NCBI RefSeq assembly: GCF_004799285.1
Contig: NZ_SSND01000004.1
Coordinates: forward strand, 248,001-312,000
Direction: 5' to 3'
DNA length: 64,000 nt
DNA from: Aliigemmobacter aestuarii
GTDB taxonomy: Bacteria > Pseudomonadota > Alphaproteobacteria > Rhodobacterales > Rhodobacteraceae
The first letter of the stretch is position 1; every line of letters starts with the position of its first letter. The notes under the pieces are model-generated. The model was not told where the DNA came from, did not search any database, and worked only from the letters and a program-made list of their open reading frames with translations. The position numbers and the translations under genes were made by a program. Shown one piece after another: positions 29,790 through 40,865 of the stretch.

Positions 29790-30685
29790 CCGACCGAACC
29801 CTTTCCACCCGCCGCCGCTTTCTTGCGATTTCCGCCGCCGCCGCGATGGCCCCGTCAGCGGCCCTTCCGGGCGATGCGTCGCGGGTCTGGACGGGCAGGG
29901 GGCTTGGCGGGGCGCTGTCCGTCCGGCTCGACGGGGTGACGCCGGGCCGGATGCAGCGCCTGGCCGCGCGGATCGAGGCGACGGTCGACCGCGTGGAACG
30001 CCAGTTTTCGCTGTATCGCGATTCGGACCTGACGCGATTGAACCGGGACGGCCGTCTGTCGCACCCGTCGGATGACGTGCTGTCCCTGTTCGATCTGGCC
30101 GACCGCGTGCATCGGGCGACCGGGGGCGCTTTCGATCCCACGGTGCAACCGGTCTGGGCCGCGCTGGCCCGGTCGGGCGATGTGGCGGGTGCGCGCCGTC
30201 TGGTGGGCTGGGACCGGGTCCGGTTCGACCCTGACGAGATCCGCCTTGAACCGGGGATGGCGCTGACATTCAACGGCATCGCGCAAGGCTGGGCGGCGGA
30301 CCGCGTGGCCGATGCGCTGCGGGCCGAGGGGTTGGAAAACATCCTGATCGACATGGGCGAGATCCTTGGGCTGGGCACCGCTTCGACCGGTGCGCCCTGG
30401 CGTGCGTCGATCCTGTCGCCGCATGGGGCAAGTGTCGGACAGGCCCGGTTGCATGACCTTGCGCTTGCCACATCCTCGCCCCTTGGCACGACGATCGCCG
30501 GCGGTGCGGGCCACATCCTGCATCCGCTGGGCCTTGCAGCGGTCTGGTCGACGGTGTCCGTCTCGGCCCCGCAAGCGGCTGTTGCCGATGCCCTGTCGAC
30601 GGCCTGCTGCCTGCTGCCCGAAGACGGGATCGACCGGGCGATGCAGGCCTTTCCCGGTGCGCGCTGCGAGGTCGCGGTGGCCTGA
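29786..30685 (+). CDS. nirX: ApbE-family FAD:protein FMN transferase
   Basis: A 299-residue protein with a twin-arginine style signal (STRRRFLAISAAAAMAPS). It has the ApbE domain: DSDLTRLNRDG near residue 80, TGGAFDPTV near 113, TFNGIAQGWAADRVAD near 158 and an Asp-containing ILIDMGE. It would transfer FMN to the NirI periplasmic domain, as NosX/NirX do for NosR/NirI. Overlap of start and nirI stop supports coupled translation. Confidence 0.92.
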
Positions 30686-30703
30686 GACATCGGGCGGCCT
30701 GTT

Positions 30704-30723
30704 CCCGTTTCCCCGGAAACGGG
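30704..30723 (+). terminator. Hairpin after nirX
   Basis: CCCGTTTCC-CC-GGAAACGGG, a perfect 9-bp stem 19 bases beyond the nirX stop. No U-run follows, so termination is only suggested. Confidence 0.5.
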
Positions 30724-30764
30724 CGGCCGCAGTCGCCGGACGGGCATGATTCGCCCGATCCGGC

Positions 30765-30778
30765 ATGACCTGTATCAA
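30765..30778. promoter_or_regulatory. Imperfect FNR/Nnr-like box before the acyl-CoA ligase operon
   Basis: ATGAC-CTGT-ATCAA, one half site perfect and the other with two changes from TTGAT. Centre 140 bases before the ligase ATG. I do not see a convincing -10 at standard spacing. Confidence 0.4.
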
Positions 30779-30911
30779 AGTCAGGGCGGCGCGAGTGGTC
30801 GAAACTGGAACATGTTTCCGGTGAGGCCCCGCCGCGCCGTGCCCTTGGCACCCGCGCAGGCGGCCTGAGCGTAACCGTTCCTCTGACCAGCGATCATCGG
30901 AAAGGGCCAGG

Positions 30912-32633
30912 ATGACCCATGCGATCATTCCCAGGGCTGCATCGCGGCGCGATGCCACTTCGCTGCCCACCGGTTGGGTGGCGGCGCGCGCGCGTCTGGA
31001 TGGCCTGCCGGGCGGCGGGCTGAATATCGCGCACGAGGCGGTGGATCGCCATGTCGCGGCGGGCCACGGTGCGCAGGCCGCGCTGATCTGGCTCGGGCGC
31101 GAGGGCGAACGGCAGGAACTGAGCTATGCCGACCTTGCCGCCGATGCCGCGCGCTTTGCCCATGTGCTGCGCGCGCATTCCATCGCGCCGGGCGAGCGGA
31201 TGTTTCTTCTGGCCGGGCGCGTCCCCGCGCTTTACGCCGCGACGCTTGGCGCGATGAAGGCCGGGGTGGTCGTCAGCCCGCTGTTTGCCGCCTTCGGCCC
31301 CGAACCGGTCCGCGCGCGGATGGAAATCGGCGAGGCCAGTGTTCTGGTCACGACGGCGAGCCACTACGCGCGCAAGGTGGCCCCGTGGCGCGACAGCATG
31401 CCGGGGCTTCGTCTGGTGCTGATCATCGGGGACGAGGCGCCCGAGGGCTGCGTTGCCCTTGGTCCGGCGATGGCCGCCGCCCCGGACCGTTTCGACACCC
31501 ATCCGACCCGGCCCGAGGACATGGCGCTCTTGCATTTCACGTCCGGAACAACGGGCCTGCCAAAGGGCGTGGTCCATGTGCATGAGGCCGTCGTCGCCCA
31601 TGCCGAGACGGGGCGGCTCGCGCTCGATCTCGGGCCGGGCGACATCTACTGGTGCACGGCCGATCCCGGCTGGGTCACGGGGATGAGCTATGGCATCGTC
31701 TCGCCCCTCTGCAACCGCGTCACCATGATCGTGGACGAGGCGGAATTCGACCTGGACCGCTGGTATGCGATCCTGGAACGCGAAAGGGTGCAGGTCTGGT
31801 ACACCGCGCCGACCGCGATCCGCATGATGATGCGGGCAGGTGCCGAGGCGGCGGCGGGGCGCGATTTTTCGGCCCTGCGGTTCCTCGCCTCGGTCGGCGA
31901 GCCGCTGAACGCGGAATGTGTGATCTGGGGGCAGCAGACCTTCGGGCTGCCGTTCCATGACAACTGGTGGCAATCCGAAACCGGCGGCATCATGATCGCC
32001 AACACCCCTGACATGGACATCAAGCCCGGTGCGATGGGAAAGCCGCTGCCGGGGATCGCGGCGGGGATCGTCGGACGCGAGGGCGACGGCATCGCCGAAC
32101 TGCCCGACGGCGCGATCGGCGAACTGGCCTTGCGGCCGGGCTGGCCGTCGATGATGCGCGCCTATCTGGGCCAGCCCGAACGTTATGCGAAATGCTTCGT
32201 CGGCGGCTGGTATCTGACAGGCGATCTGGCGATGCGGGACGGCGACGGATATTTCTGGTTCGTCGGCCGGGCCGATGACCTGATCAAGTCCTCGGGCCAC
32301 CTGATCGGCCCGTTCGAGGTGGAAAGCGCCTTGATCGAACATCCCGCCGTGGCCGAAGCCGCCGTGATCGGTATCCCCGATGAAACCGCGGGCGAGGTGG
32401 TCAAGGCCTTCGTCACGCTGAAGGCGGGGTTCACCCCCGACGAGGCGCTGGAACGCGAATTGCGCGGCCATGCCCGCAAGCGGCTGGGTCCGGCGGTTGC
32501 GCCCCGAGAAATCGTGTTCCGCGAAAGCCTGCCGCGCACACGGTCGGGCAAGATCATGCGCCGCCTCTTGCGGGCCCGCGAACTGGGCCTGCCCGAGGGC
32601 GATCTGTCGACGCTGGAGGGGGATTCCAGATGA
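30912..32633 (+). CDS. Acetate-CoA ligase-like AMP-binding enzyme
   Basis: A 573-residue adenylate-forming enzyme, shorter than canonical Acs (about 650). Motifs: [10 protein letters not shown] near residue 211, [22 protein letters not shown] near 352, YLTGDLA, and the C-terminal catalytic Lys in [10 protein letters not shown]. The WWQSETG core is that of acetyl-CoA synthetases, so short acyl substrates such as acetate are likely; propionate or another short acid is possible. Its stop overlaps the next gene by four bases. It is first in an operon with PDH-like E1/E2, ACP, FtsH and PhaC. Confidence 0.88.
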   Translation: MTHAIIPRAASRRDATSLPTGWVAARARLDGLPGGGLNIAHEAVDRHVAAGHGAQAALIWLGREGERQELSYADLAADAARFAHVLRAHSIAPGERMFLLAGRVPALYAATLGAMKAGVVVSPLFAAFGPEPVRARMEIGEASVLVTTASHYARKVAPWRDSMPGLRLVLIIGDEAPEGCVALGPAMAAAPDRFDTHPTRPEDMALLHFTSGTTGLPKGVVHVHEAVVAHAETGRLALDLGPGDIYWCTADPGWVTGMSYGIVSPLCNRVTMIVDEAEFDLDRWYAILERERVQVWYTAPTAIRMMMRAGAEAAAGRDFSALRFLASVGEPLNAECVIWGQQTFGLPFHDNWWQSETGGIMIANTPDMDIKPGAMGKPLPGIAAGIVGREGDGIAELPDGAIGELALRPGWPSMMRAYLGQPERYAKCFVGGWYLTGDLAMRDGDGYFWFVGRADDLIKSSGHLIGPFEVESALIEHPAVAEAAVIGIPDETAGEVVKAFVTLKAGFTPDEALERELRGHARKRLGPAVAPREIVFRESLPRTRSGKIMRRLLRARELGLPEGDLSTLEGDSR

Positions 32634-34621
32634 GCAAGGTGAAACTCGGCCATGACCATGCGCGCGACCTGTTGCGCGGCATGATCCGCATCCGCCGGTT
32701 CGAAGAGAAATGCTTTGAACTCTACACCCAGGAAAAGATCCGCGGGTTCCTGCATCTTTACGATGGCGAAGAGGCCGTCGCGGTCGGAGTTTCGGCCGCG
32801 CTTGCGCCGCGTGACCGGGTGGTTTCGACCTATCGCGAACATGGCCATGCGCTGGCCCGCGGGATGAGCATGGAATCCGCGCTGGCCGAGATGTACGGCA
32901 AGGCCACCGGATGCGCGGGCGGGCGCGGCGGGTCGATGCACCTGTTCGACGCGGAAACCAACCTTTACGGTGGCAATGCGATCGTCGGCGGCGGGCTGCC
33001 GCTGGCGGTGGGTCTGGGCCTGGGCGACCGGATGCAGGGGCAGGACGCGGTGACGGTCTGTTTCTTCGGCGATGGCGCCCTGGCCGAGGGCGAGTTTCAC
33101 GAAGCGATGAACCTGGCCGCGCTCTGGCGGCTGCCGGTGCTGTTCGTCCTTGAAAACAACCTTTACGCCATGGGGTCGGCTGTGGCGCGGGTTCAGGCGA
33201 ACACCGATTTCACGACCCGCGCGGCGGGCTACGGGATGCCCGCGGAAAGCGTCGACGGCAATGACGTGGTCGCGGTCGAGGCCGCGGCGCGCCGGCTGGT
33301 CGAGGCGATCCGGGCGGGCGAGGGGCCGCGGTTTCTGGAATGTCGCACCTATCGCACGCGCCCCCATTCGATGTTCGACGCCGAGAAATACCGCGGCAAG
33401 GCCGAGGTGGCGGAATGGCGGGCGCGGTCGCCGATCACGCGCTTCCAGGGCTGGCTTGTGGAAAACGGCCTGATCCATCAGGACGAGGTCGCCGCCATCG
33501 AGGCCGAGGTCGAGGCGCAGCTCGCCAATGCCGTGGCCGCCTGTGAACAGGCCCCTTGGGAGGCGGTCGAGGATCTGGAGCGCCACGTCATGGCCGAAAC
33601 CCGGCCCGCGCCGCCGGTTCCGCCCGCGCCCGGCGCGGCCGTCGACAGCACCTATCGCGACTGCTGCCGCGCCGCCATCACCGAGGCGCTTGAGAAGGAC
33701 CCGCGCGTTTTCATGATGGGCGAGGACATCGGCGCCTATGGCGGGTGCTATGCGGTGTCGATGGGGCTGCTCGCCCGGTTCGGGCCGGACCGCATCCGCG
33801 ACACGCCGCTTTCGGAATCGGGCTTTACCGGGGCGGGGATAGGCGCGGCGCTGGCGGGCATGCGCCCGATCGTCGAGATCATGACGGTCAACTTCTCGCT
33901 TCTGGCGCTGGACCAGATCCTGAACACCGCCGCCACCATCCGCCACATGTCGGGCGGCCAGTTCGGGGTTCCCCTTGTGATAAGGATGGCGACGGGGGCG
34001 GGGCGGCAGCTTGCGGCGCAGCATTCCCATTCGCTGGAAAGCTTCTTTGCCCATATCCCAGGCTTGCGGGTCGTGGCGCCGGCGACGCTGGAGGACGCGC
34101 GCGGGATGCTGTGGACAGCACTTCAGGACCCGGATCCGGTAATCATCCTCGAACATGTCATGCTCTACAACATGGCCGGGAAGATCGCCGAAAATGCAGG
34201 TCCCGTGGACATCGACCGCGCGGTCGTGCGGCGAAAGGGGCGCGATGTCACGCTGCTGGCCTGGTCGAACTCGCTTTGGAAGGCGCTGGAGGCCGCGGGC
34301 GAACTGGCGGGCGAGGGGATCGAGGCCGAGGTGATCGACCTTCGGTCGCTTCGGCCGCTGGACGACGAGACGATCATGGCGTCGGTCGCGCGCACGCGTC
34401 GCGCGGTGGTGATCGACGAAGGCTGGCGCACCGGTTCGCTTTCGGCCGAGATCGCGGCGCGGGTGCAGGAAACCTGTTTCTGGCATCTGGATGCCCCGGT
34501 CGCGCGGGTCTGTTCGGCCGAGGTGCCGGTGCCCTATCCCCGGCACCTTGAAACCGCCGCGCTGCCGCAGGTGGCCGATATCGTGGCCACGGCCCGCGCC
34601 TTGCCGGGGGTGCGGGGATGA
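32630..34621 (+). CDS. Fused alpha-beta E1 component of a 2-oxo acid (pyruvate-like) dehydrogenase
   Basis: A 663-residue fusion. Residues 1-330 form the E1 alpha part with the thiamine diphosphate motif from [10 protein letters not shown] (147 on) to ENN (175-177) and the HS loop ([14 protein letters not shown]). A Pro/Ala linker (about 330-345) leads to E1 beta with [19 protein letters not shown] and [14 protein letters not shown]. The beta part resembles pyruvate dehydrogenase more than branched-chain enzymes. In most alphaproteobacteria alpha and beta are separate genes. It overlaps its neighbours by four bases on both sides. Confidence 0.88.
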   Translation: MSKVKLGHDHARDLLRGMIRIRRFEEKCFELYTQEKIRGFLHLYDGEEAVAVGVSAALAPRDRVVSTYREHGHALARGMSMESALAEMYGKATGCAGGRGGSMHLFDAETNLYGGNAIVGGGLPLAVGLGLGDRMQGQDAVTVCFFGDGALAEGEFHEAMNLAALWRLPVLFVLENNLYAMGSAVARVQANTDFTTRAAGYGMPAESVDGNDVVAVEAAARRLVEAIRAGEGPRFLECRTYRTRPHSMFDAEKYRGKAEVAEWRARSPITRFQGWLVENGLIHQDEVAAIEAEVEAQLANAVAACEQAPWEAVEDLERHVMAETRPAPPVPPAPGAAVDSTYRDCCRAAITEALEKDPRVFMMGEDIGAYGGCYAVSMGLLARFGPDRIRDTPLSESGFTGAGIGAALAGMRPIVEIMTVNFSLLALDQILNTAATIRHMSGGQFGVPLVIRMATGAGRQLAAQHSHSLESFFAHIPGLRVVAPATLEDARGMLWTALQDPDPVIILEHVMLYNMAGKIAENAGPVDIDRAVVRRKGRDVTLLAWSNSLWKALEAAGELAGEGIEAEVIDLRSLRPLDDETIMASVARTRRAVVIDEGWRTGSLSAEIAARVQETCFWHLDAPVARVCSAEVPVPYPRHLETAALPQVADIVATARALPGVRG

Positions 34622-35859
34622 GCGTCTTTGCCATGCCATCGCTTGGCGCCGACATGGAGGCGGGCACGCTTGTCCAGTGGCTGGTGAATCCGGGCGACCG
34701 GGTGACGCGCGGCGATGTCGTGGCGGTGGTCGAGACCCAGAAGGGCGCGATCGAGATCGAGATCTTCGAGACCGGCGAGATCGCGGAACTGCTGGCCGAC
34801 CTTGGCCAGACCCTGCCGGTGGGCGCGCCTTTGGCACGGCTGGCCACTGGCGAGGACGAAGCACCCTTGGCTGTGGCGAAACCTGCGGCAGGACCAACTG
34901 CAGCACCGGCGGCCGCGTCGGCTGCGCCGCCCTCTGCCACCGAACCGCCTGCGCCGGTTGAAGTGGCGGTTTTGCCCCTATCCGCCGTGCCACCGGCCCC
35001 GGTTGGGGGTGTTGTGGCGGCCTCGCCCGCCGCGCGGACACGGGCGGCGGAGGCGGGGCTGGCCCTTGCCGCGGTGTCAGGCACCGGCCCGCAAGGCGCG
35101 GTGTTGCTGGGTGATGTGGAACGCCATCTGGCGGCTGGTCCCGCCCCGGTGGCGGATACGGTCGCGGCCCCGCCGAAAGGCAAGCCGAGGTTGGACATGG
35201 CCGAAATGCGCCGCGCGATCGCCGCCGCCATGACCCGCGCCAAGCGCGAGATCCCGCATTACTACCTCACGCACGAGATCGACCTTCAGGCCGCGCAAGA
35301 CTGGCTGGCGGCCACCAACGCCAGCCGGACGCCGGACCGGCGGCTGCTGATGGGGGCGCTTCTGGTGCGCGCCACGGTCAGGGCCCTTGCCAAGGCGCCA
35401 GAGCTGAACGGGCGGTTCGAGGCCGAACCCTATGCGCCCTCTGGCCCCGTCCATTGCGGGCTGGCGGTGGCCCTGCGCGGGGGCGGGCTGATCGCCCCGG
35501 CGATCCTCGATGCCGCAGAGAAAGGTGTGGAGGCGATCATGGAGGCGATGCGCGACCTTGTCACGCGCACCCGCGCGGGCCGTCTGCGCAACAGCGAACT
35601 GACCCAGGGCACGATCACCATTTCAAGCCTGGGCGAAACCGGGGTCGATGCGCTGACCGGGGTGATCTATCCGCCGCAGGTGGCGCTGGTGGGCTTCGGC
35701 GCGCCGCGCGTCCGCCCGATGGTCCGCGACGGCCGGATCGAACCGCGCCTTGCCATCACCGTCAGCCTTGCCGCCGATCACCGCGTCAGCGACGGCCGAC
35801 GGGGCGCGGCCTTCCTTGCCGCCATCGACCAGATCTTGCAGGAGCCCGAAACCCTATGA
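34618..35859 (+). CDS. Dihydrolipoamide acyltransferase (E2) component
   Basis: A 413-residue E2: one lipoyl domain (residues 1-78) with the lipoylated Lys42 in ETQKGAIEI, an Ala/Pro-rich linker, a peripheral-subunit-binding motif ([19 protein letters not shown], about 140-175), and the catalytic acyltransferase domain ending in [14 protein letters not shown]. The ETQKG around the lipoyl Lys differs from the common ETDKA. No E3 dihydrolipoamide dehydrogenase gene is nearby. Its stop overlaps the ACP gene start. Confidence 0.88.
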   Translation: MSVFAMPSLGADMEAGTLVQWLVNPGDRVTRGDVVAVVETQKGAIEIEIFETGEIAELLADLGQTLPVGAPLARLATGEDEAPLAVAKPAAGPTAAPAAASAAPPSATEPPAPVEVAVLPLSAVPPAPVGGVVAASPAARTRAAEAGLALAAVSGTGPQGAVLLGDVERHLAAGPAPVADTVAAPPKGKPRLDMAEMRRAIAAAMTRAKREIPHYYLTHEIDLQAAQDWLAATNASRTPDRRLLMGALLVRATVRALAKAPELNGRFEAEPYAPSGPVHCGLAVALRGGGLIAPAILDAAEKGVEAIMEAMRDLVTRTRAGRLRNSELTQGTITISSLGETGVDALTGVIYPPQVALVGFGAPRVRPMVRDGRIEPRLAITVSLAADHRVSDGRRGAAFLAAIDQILQEPETL

Positions 35860-36104
35860 CACCAGCAGACATCCGCACGGCCTTTGTCGATGACCTCGTC
35901 ATGGTCGCGCCCGACCTTGACCCGGGGGCGATCGGCGACCACGATCATCTGCAAGAGGACCTCGGCCTTGATTCCATGGATTTCCTGAACCTCGTGGCGG
36001 CGCTGCACAAACGGTTCGGGCTGCCGATCCCCGAGGCCGATTATCCAAGGCTTGCCACACCGTCCAAGGCGGTGGCCTACCTGACCGAAATGCTGGCGGC
36101 CTGA
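35856..36104 (+). CDS. Acyl carrier protein
   Basis: An 82-residue acidic four-helix carrier with the phosphopantetheine attachment Ser40 in LGLDSMDFLNL. The ATG overlaps the E2 stop (ATGA). This is not the housekeeping AcpP: it diverges in sequence and sits in an energy-metabolism operon. It may carry an acetyl or other acyl group made by the ligase or the E1/E2 pair, or an acyl group destined for PhaC. The partner is inference. Confidence 0.88.
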   Translation: MTPADIRTAFVDDLVMVAPDLDPGAIGDHDHLQEDLGLDSMDFLNLVAALHKRFGLPIPEADYPRLATPSKAVAYLTEMLAA

Positions 36105-36126
36105 CCGCCCCGCGATGAAGGCGACG

Positions 36127-37944
36127 ATGGACCGCAAGCAGCAACTGCACCTCTGGTATTTCCTCGCGGCCTTCATGGGCCTTCTGGTTGTGCAGTCGTG
36201 GCTGTCGCAGGCGTCCGTCACGCAACGCATCCCCTACAGCACCTTCCTCGAACATCTGGAGGCCGGGCGCATCGCCTCGGTCACGGTCAGGCCCGAACAG
36301 ATCGACGGGCGCTATGCCGATCCGATCGACGGCAACACCCATTTCATCACCAACATCGTGCCGCCGGACCTGACCGACCGGCTGGAACGGTCGGGGGTGG
36401 AATTCGACGGGACGGTGCAGAACACCTTCCTTGCCACGCTTCTGTCCTGGATCGTGCCGGTACTTCTGATCTTCGCGCTGTGGAGCTTCTTCTTGCGCCG
36501 GGTGATCGAACGGCAGGGCATGGGCGGGATGATGAGCGTGGGCAAGTCCCGCGCCAAGGTCTATGTCGAACGCGACACGGGCGTGACCTTCGATGATGTC
36601 GCGGGCGTGGACGAGGCCAAGGCCGAACTGAAGGAGATCGTCGATTTCCTGAAGGAACCGAAGAAATTCGGCCGCCTTGGCGCACGCATCCCCAAGGGCA
36701 TCCTGCTGACCGGGCCGCCGGGCACGGGCAAGACGCTGTTCGCCCGCGCCATTGCCGGCGAGGCGGGGGTGCCGTTCTTTTCGATCTCGGGCAGCGAGTT
36801 CGTCGAGATGTTCGTGGGCGTGGGGGCCGCACGGGTCCGCGACCTGTTCGAACAGGCCCGCAAGGCCGCGCCCTGCATCATCTTCATCGACGAGCTGGAC
36901 GCCCTGGGCCGGCGTCGCGGCATCGGCGGCTTTGGTAGCGGCCATGACGAGAAGGAACAGACGCTGAACCAGCTTCTGGCCGAACTGGACGGGTTCGACC
37001 CGCGCGACGGCATCGTGCTTCTGGCGGCCACGAACCGGCCCGAGATCCTCGATCCGGCGCTGATGCGGGCGGGCCGGTTCGACCGGCAGGTGGTGGTGGG
37101 CCGTCCCGACAAATCCGGCCGCGCGGCCATCCTTCGGGTGCATCTGCGCAAGATCGCGGTCGATCCCGCGCTTGATCCTGATGCGGTGGCCGCGCTGACG
37201 CCCGGCTTTACCGGGGCGGAACTGGCAAATCTGGTGAACGAGGCGGCGATCCATGCCACAAGGCGCGGTGCCCGCAAGGTCGGTTTGGATGACATGACCT
37301 CGGCGCTGGAGCGGGTGGTCGCGGGGATGGAACGCAAGGGCCGCCTGCTGACGCCGCGCGAACGCGAAACCGTGGCCTGGCACGAGATGGGCCATGCGCT
37401 GGCCGCCGCGCGCCTGCCGGGGGCGGACCCGGTGCACAAGGTGTCGATCATCCCGCGCACGATCGGCGCGCTTGGCTACACGATGACCCGGCCGACCGAG
37501 GACCGGTTCCTGATCACGCGGAGCGAGCTGGAAAACCGCATGGTGATGCTGCTGGCCGGGCGCGCCGCCGAACAGATCCGCTTTGCCGAAGTGTCCACCG
37601 GGGCCGCCGACGATCTGGTGCGTGCAACCGACATCGCCCGCCAGATCGTGACCCGCTTCGGCATGCACGAAACGGTGGGCCAGGCGGTTCTGGAACAGGA
37701 CCGTGGCGGATACCTGGGCGAGGACCGGCTGGCCTTCACCCCCCGCGATCATTCCGAGGCGACGGCGCGCGAGGTGGACCTTGCCGTGCGCGACCTGCTG
37801 GACAGCGCCTACCGGCGCGCGCTGGCGCTGCTGGAAGGCTGCCACGCCGACCTTGAAGCCGGGGCGCGGCTTCTTCTGGAACGCGAGACGATCACACCCG
37901 CCGAATTCCCGGCTCTCAGGCAAAGGGAGGCCGCCGCCGCATGA
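36127..37944 (+). CDS. FtsH-type membrane AAA protease
   Basis: About 605 residues: two N-terminal membrane helices flanking a periplasmic domain (residues 10-125), AAA module with GPPGTGKT near residue 197, FIDELDALG Walker B and second-region homology [21 protein letters not shown], then the zinc protease HEMGH at about 419-423. ATG 36127 has an AAGG site at five bases; ATG 36115 has none. It is shorter and more diverged than housekeeping FtsH, so probably an accessory copy dedicated to this operon. Overlaps phaC by four bases. Confidence 0.9.
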   Translation: MDRKQQLHLWYFLAAFMGLLVVQSWLSQASVTQRIPYSTFLEHLEAGRIASVTVRPEQIDGRYADPIDGNTHFITNIVPPDLTDRLERSGVEFDGTVQNTFLATLLSWIVPVLLIFALWSFFLRRVIERQGMGGMMSVGKSRAKVYVERDTGVTFDDVAGVDEAKAELKEIVDFLKEPKKFGRLGARIPKGILLTGPPGTGKTLFARAIAGEAGVPFFSISGSEFVEMFVGVGAARVRDLFEQARKAAPCIIFIDELDALGRRRGIGGFGSGHDEKEQTLNQLLAELDGFDPRDGIVLLAATNRPEILDPALMRAGRFDRQVVVGRPDKSGRAAILRVHLRKIAVDPALDPDAVAALTPGFTGAELANLVNEAAIHATRRGARKVGLDDMTSALERVVAGMERKGRLLTPRERETVAWHEMGHALAAARLPGADPVHKVSIIPRTIGALGYTMTRPTEDRFLITRSELENRMVMLLAGRAAEQIRFAEVSTGAADDLVRATDIARQIVTRFGMHETVGQAVLEQDRGGYLGEDRLAFTPRDHSEATAREVDLAVRDLLDSAYRRALALLEGCHADLEAGARLLLERETITPAEFPALRQREAAAA

Positions 37945-39812
37945 CCCGCAAGCCCACCCGATCCCGCGTCAAGGGGGCCAGCCGCCCCAATCCGGAAACG
38001 CCGCCGGTGGCGCAGACCCTGCCCGCCGTCCTGCCGCAGCCCAAGGCGCCCGACAACGGCGGCACCGTCACGGTGCGCGAGACGGCCGATCCCCACCCCC
38101 ATGCCGCCCTTGACCGCAGCGCGATGGCCAGCATCGCGCGCCTGACCGGGGGCATCTCGCCGCATGCGATCGTCGATGCCTGGAACGACTGGGCCATGCA
38201 TCTGGCCCGCGCGCCGGGGCGGCAGCTTGAACTGATCGAGCGGGCGCAGTCGAACTGGATGAAGATCGCGCAATACACGGTGGATGCCCTGACCGGGCAG
38301 AAACCGGCAAAGCCCTTCCAGCCCGGCCCGAACGACACGCGCTGGTCGCACGGCGGGTGGGATCGCGCGCCGTTTTCGATCTGGCAGCAGGGGTTTCTGG
38401 CGACGCATGACTGGTGGGATGCGGCCACCTCGAACCTGCGCGGGTTGCGCCGCCAGAACGCCGAACGCACCGGGTTCATGATGCGGCAGCTTCTGGATAC
38501 CGTGTCGCCATCGAATTTCCCGCCGGGCAATCCGGAAATCCTGGAAAGCACGGTCCGGACGGGCGGGCGCAACCTGTTCGAGGGCGCGGTGCATTACGCC
38601 GACGACCTGCGCCATGTGCTGACCCAGGAACGCCGCCCGGTGCCCGAAAGCCATGCCCTGGGCAAGGTGCTGGCGGCCACCCCCGGCGAGGTCGTCCATC
38701 GCAACGACCTGATGGAGCTGATCCAGTATGCGCCCACCACGGGCGAGGTCCGGCCCGAACCGGTGCTGATCGTGCCTGCATGGATCATGAAATATTACAT
38801 CCTCGACCTGTCGCAGCACAACTCGTTCATCCGGTGGCTGGTCGGCCAGGGCTACACGGTGTTCTGCATCTCGTGGCGCAATCCGGGGGCGGAACGCGCC
38901 GAACTGTCGCTTGAGGATTACCGGAAGCAGGGCGTCATGGAGGCGCTTGAAGTGATCAACGCCATCGTGCCGGGCGAAAAGGTCCATGCGAATGGCTATT
39001 GTCTGGGCGGCACGCTTCTGGCCATCGCTGCGGCGACGATGGCGCGCGATGACGACGACCGGCTGGCTTCGGTCACGCTGATGGCGGCGCAGGTCGATTT
39101 CGCCGAGGCGGGCGAGCTTTTGCTGTTCCTCGACGAAAGCCAGGTCGCCTTCCTGGAAGACATGATGTGGGCGCAGGGCTATCTGGACCGGCCGCAGATG
39201 TCGGGCGCCTTTGCCGCGATCCGGTCCGAGGACCTGATCTGGTCGCGCGCCGTGCGGCGCTACTACCTGGGCGAACCCGACCTTCCCACCGATATCGGCG
39301 TCTGGGTCAATGACACCACGCGGATGCCCGCGCGGATGCATTCCGAATACCTGCGCGGGGTCTTTCTGGAAAACCGCCTGTCGGCCGGGCGGTTCGCTGT
39401 CGAGGGCCGGGTGATCGCGCTGAAGGATATCGCCTCGCCGATGTTCGTGGTCGCGACCGAGGCCGACCACATCGCGCCGTGGCGGTCGGTCTACAAGACC
39501 GCGCTGTTCACCGATTGCGATCTGACCTTCCTTCTGACGAAGGGCGGGCATAACGGCGGCATCTTGTCAGAGCCGGGTCACCCGGGGCGGCATTACCGCA
39601 TCGGCCACCGCCCGGCGGGGGGGCACTACCGCGGCCCGGACGGCTGGCTGGCCGACCATGAACCGCAACCGGGATCATGGTGGCCGGAATGGGCGCGCTG
39701 GCTGGACGCGCACAGTGGCGTCGTCGTTCCCGCGCGCGATCCTAAGGCGGGGGCTGCGCGGGGCTATCCGTCGCTGGGGTCCGCGCCGGGCCATTACATC
39801 CACCAGATGTGA
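37941..39812 (+). CDS. phaC: Class I polyhydroxyalkanoate synthase
   Basis: A 623-residue PHA polymerase. The lipase-like box GYCLGG carries the catalytic Cys354; the Asp lies in ATEADHIAPW and the His in TKGGHNGG. A family-typical N-terminal region (residues 50-200, FLATHDWWD) is present. It polymerises 3-hydroxyacyl-CoA into storage granules. It is the last gene of the operon; no phaA, phaB or phasin gene is adjacent, suggesting a second synthase serving this operon rather than the main PHB locus. Confidence 0.93.
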   Translation: MTRKPTRSRVKGASRPNPETPPVAQTLPAVLPQPKAPDNGGTVTVRETADPHPHAALDRSAMASIARLTGGISPHAIVDAWNDWAMHLARAPGRQLELIERAQSNWMKIAQYTVDALTGQKPAKPFQPGPNDTRWSHGGWDRAPFSIWQQGFLATHDWWDAATSNLRGLRRQNAERTGFMMRQLLDTVSPSNFPPGNPEILESTVRTGGRNLFEGAVHYADDLRHVLTQERRPVPESHALGKVLAATPGEVVHRNDLMELIQYAPTTGEVRPEPVLIVPAWIMKYYILDLSQHNSFIRWLVGQGYTVFCISWRNPGAERAELSLEDYRKQGVMEALEVINAIVPGEKVHANGYCLGGTLLAIAAATMARDDDDRLASVTLMAAQVDFAEAGELLLFLDESQVAFLEDMMWAQGYLDRPQMSGAFAAIRSEDLIWSRAVRRYYLGEPDLPTDIGVWVNDTTRMPARMHSEYLRGVFLENRLSAGRFAVEGRVIALKDIASPMFVVATEADHIAPWRSVYKTALFTDCDLTFLLTKGGHNGGILSEPGHPGRHYRIGHRPAGGHYRGPDGWLADHEPQPGSWWPEWARWLDAHSGVVVPARDPKAGAARGYPSLGSAPGHYIHQM

Positions 39813-39822
39813 CCGGGTGCCA

Positions 39823-39861
39823 GGGCACGCGGCCTTCGGGGCGCGCCTTCAGGGCGTGCCC
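39823..39861. terminator. Possible bidirectional hairpin between phaC and the LysR gene
   Basis: GGGCACGC (39823-39830) pairs with GCGTGCCC (39854-39861) across a GC-rich loop that can fold itself. It lies at the convergent 3' ends of phaC and the LysR gene, overlapping the LysR stop. Confidence 0.4.
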
Positions 39862-40772
39862 GATGTCCCAGGGCGCTGATCCAGAAGCCAGTCGCGCACG
39901 TCCTGCGCCGCGCGCGACAGCGCAGCATCCCTTGGCCAGACCACGTGAAAGCCTTTCCCCGTGGTCAGCATGTGATCGGTCAGGCGCACCAGCACCCCCT
40001 TGGCCACCAGCCCCTCGACCAGGTGCCGCCAGCCAAGCGCCACGCCCTGGCCCTCGATCACAGACTGGACGACCAGAACATAGTCGTTGATCGACAGCCC
40101 GCGCGGGACGCGCTTGCCCTCGATCCCGACGGAGGCGAACCAGTCCTTCCAGGTCGCGGCGGAACGGAACGGTTCTTCCAGATGGATCAGCTGATGGGCC
40201 AGAAGATCGGCGGCGACCTCGGGCCGGTCGCGCCCGGCCAGGTATCCCGCCCCGCAGACCGGAAAGATCTCTTCGGGCGCAAGCGGTTCGGATTGGTACT
40301 GCGGCCAGTCGCCGGGATCGCCGCCCCGGATGCCCAGGGGGATGCCTTCGCCCACGAGGTCCAGATTGCGGTCGGCCGTCTGGATGCGCAGGTCCACGCG
40401 CGGCAGGTCTGCCCGGAACCGGGCCATGCGGGGCACCATCCAGAAGGCCGCGAAGGCCGTCGAACAGGACAGCGTCACATGGCTTCCGGTCGCGACCGCA
40501 CGCAGGTTCTGCGCCGAACGCTGGATGTGCGACAGGCCGATCGACACGTCGGCGTGAAACCTTTCGCCGGCCTCGGTCAGGCGCACGCGCCGGTGTTCGC
40601 GCAGGAACAGCGGGCTGCCCAGATGATCCTCAAGACTGCGGATCGCGTAGGAGACGGCCGCCTGCGTCATCCCCATTTCGCGCGCGGCGGCGGTAAAGCT
40701 GGAAAGTCGCCCCGCCGCTTCGAACACGACAAGGCTATTGATCGAGGGCAGGAGGCTGCGCAGGGTTTCCAT
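39849..40772 (-). CDS. LysR-family transcriptional regulator
   Basis: A 307-residue LysR-type regulator in the GcvA/DsdC-like subgroup: HTH at residues 10-65 (FTAAAREMGMTQAAVSYAI RSLE), followed by the periplasmic-binding-like effector domain. It is divergent from the MttB-family gene with a 93-base gap holding an ATCAA-T-TTGAT dyad. Likely activates the methyltransferase gene in response to its substrate; the ligand is unknown. Confidence 0.9.
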   Translation of the reverse strand: METLRSLLPSINSLVVFEAAGRLSSFTAAAREMGMTQAAVSYAIRSLEDHLGSPLFLREHRRVRLTEAGERFHADVSIGLSHIQRSAQNLRAVATGSHVTLSCSTAFAAFWMVPRMARFRADLPRVDLRIQTADRNLDLVGEGIPLGIRGGDPGDWPQYQSEPLAPEEIFPVCGAGYLAGRDRPEVAADLLAHQLIHLEEPFRSAATWKDWFASVGIEGKRVPRGLSINDYVLVVQSVIEGQGVALGWRHLVEGLVAKGVLVRLTDHMLTTGKGFHVVWPRDAALSRAAQDVRDWLLDQRPGTSGTP

Positions 40773-40783
40773 AAGTGCAGTCT

Positions 40784-40794
40784 ATCAATTTGAT
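40784..40794. promoter_or_regulatory. Candidate LysR operator
   Basis: Dyad ATCAA-T-TTGAT (with flanking T...A giving a T-N11-A style site) 12 bases before the LysR start and about 75 before the MttB start. Placement fits autoregulation plus divergent activation. Confidence 0.5.
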
Positions 40795-40865
40795 GAAAGT
40801 TTTCCAGCGTTACGAGATATTCGGAAAAGCCTAGCTTGTTCGTGATTTTTTGGGCGGGGGATGCA

